Below are positions 5,001 through 5,364 of a DNA stretch of 5,364 nt, piece by piece. The position numbers and the translations under genes were made by a program. The DNA is from Emcibacter sp. GTDB taxonomy: Bacteria > Pseudomonadota > Alphaproteobacteria > Sphingomonadales > Emcibacteraceae. The notes below the pieces were generated by a model that saw nothing but the letters and a program-made list of their open reading frames with translations, had not been told where the DNA came from and searched no databases. Where the stretch lies: contig JAGLJX010000378.1 of the NCBI GenBank assembly GCA_023142175.1, positions 1 to 5,364 of the forward strand, read 5' to 3'. How positions within the stretch are numbered: the first letter of the stretch is position 1; the number at the start of each line of letters is the position of its first letter.

Positions 5001-5364
5001 ATGAAAAAAATAAATTTTAAAACATTATTACTCAGCACTGCAATTGCGCTTACCTATCCTGGTGCGGCTGTCTTTGCTAATAGCGATACATATCAGAGTG
5101 AAGATTTTGTAATGAGCGCTTACGATCCTGAAACAGTATCCGAAGATGAAGCGGAAGACGAAACTCACAGGAACGGCACAGAAACGGACGCTGAGCATGA
5201 TGCTCGTGAAGCTGCGGACGATGATAATGAAGAAGACGAAGGTGAAACTCATAGAGGCGGCACAGAAACAGACGCCGAACATGATGCCCGTGAAGCCGCT
5301 GAAGACGACTCTGAAGATGAAGCACGCTCTGCTGAAGACGACGCTGAAGATGAAGCACGCTCTG
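5001..5364 (+). CDS. Secreted acidic repeat protein, unknown function, 5' part only
   Basis: From ATG at 5001, with a good Shine-Dalgarno (AAAGG) seven bases upstream, 121 codons run open to the right edge. A signal peptide (MKK..., hydrophobic 8-20, cleavage after AVFA at residue 26) indicates export. After a short linker (27-53) come two 28-residue repeats (54-81 and 82-109), each beginning ETHR and sharing GTETDAEHDAREAA. An overlapping 11-residue repeat AEDD(S/A)EDEARS (100-110, 111-121) then continues past the edge. The mature part is dominated by Asp and Glu with scattered His and Arg and no Cys, so it is probably disordered or helical and may bind cations; this is inference. I do not recognise the family. 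The C-terminus is outside the window, so a membrane or cell-wall anchor cannot be excluded. Confidence 0.75.
   Translation, partial: MKKINFKTLLLSTAIALTYPGAAVFANSDTYQSEDFVMSAYDPETVSEDEAEDETHRNGTETDAEHDAREAADDDNEEDEGETHRGGTETDAEHDAREAAEDDSEDEARSAEDDAEDEARS
5160..5327 (+). repeat. Two tandem 84-base coding repeats
   Basis: Units at 5160-5243 and 5244-5327 encode the two 28-residue repeats. They are strongly similar over the first 60 bases but differ at many third codon positions, so the protein sequence is conserved better than the DNA. That suggests an older duplication kept under selection. Confidence 0.7.
5298..5363 (+). repeat. Tandem 33-base coding repeat running off the edge
   Basis: Units 5298-5330 and 5331-5363 differ at a single base (TCT versus GCT, Ser to Ala). 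The near identity suggests recent expansion, and the array probably continues beyond the window. Confidence 0.75.

Noticed and set aside
5028..5358. Minus-strand open frames opposite the acidic repeat gene
   Set aside because: Their repeats are mirror translations of the acidic repeats, and the plus-strand frame has a Shine-Dalgarno and signal peptide.
5160..5364. CRISPR array
   Set aside because: The repeats are contiguous, in frame and coding, with no spacers of unique sequence.
1..5364. Insertion sequence or other mobile element explaining the receptor pair
   Set aside because: No transposase, terminal inverted repeats, target duplication or integrase is seen. The ssrA gene is a common integration site, but its ends here show no duplicated fragment.

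Overview
The window most likely comes from an alphaproteobacterium. The strongest evidence is a circularly permuted, two-piece tmRNA gene (ssrA) on the minus strand, whose tag ends in ...AFAVAA. The start of an alphaproteobacterial-type SspB adaptor gene at the left edge agrees with this. Base composition is moderate to AT-rich. I cannot name the order or genus.

Layout, left to right. Positions 1-125 (minus) hold the first 41 codons of sspB, which runs off the left edge. A GC-rich hairpin at 194-235 separates it from a 712-residue TonB-dependent outer-membrane receptor (242-2380, minus) of the copper receptor (OprC/NosA-like) type. Upstream of that, on the same strand, is a small exported DUF2946-like protein (2469-2900, minus) with an HCxxC motif. 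The two look like a copper-handling operon. Next comes ssrA (about 2991-3283, minus), in transcript order acceptor piece, short intervening segment, coding piece.

From a divergent intergenic region, thyA (3379-4173) and folA (4173-4679) run on the plus strand. They overlap by one base and form the dTMP synthesis / folate recycling pair. After a gene-free stretch of about 320 bases comes a candidate promoter with a perfect palindrome in its spacer, then a leader with two interleaved inverted repeats (a possible pseudoknot). These precede the 5' part of a gene for a secreted, very acidic, internally repetitive protein (5001 to beyond 5364).

How the genes work together: tmRNA adds a degradation tag to stalled nascent proteins, and SspB delivers such proteins to ClpXP, so two parts of one quality-control pathway lie within about 3 kb with the copper-type pair between them. 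ThyA makes dTMP and dihydrofolate, and FolA reduces the dihydrofolate. The repeat protein and its leader/promoter are the least explained part of the window and the best candidate for something undescribed.
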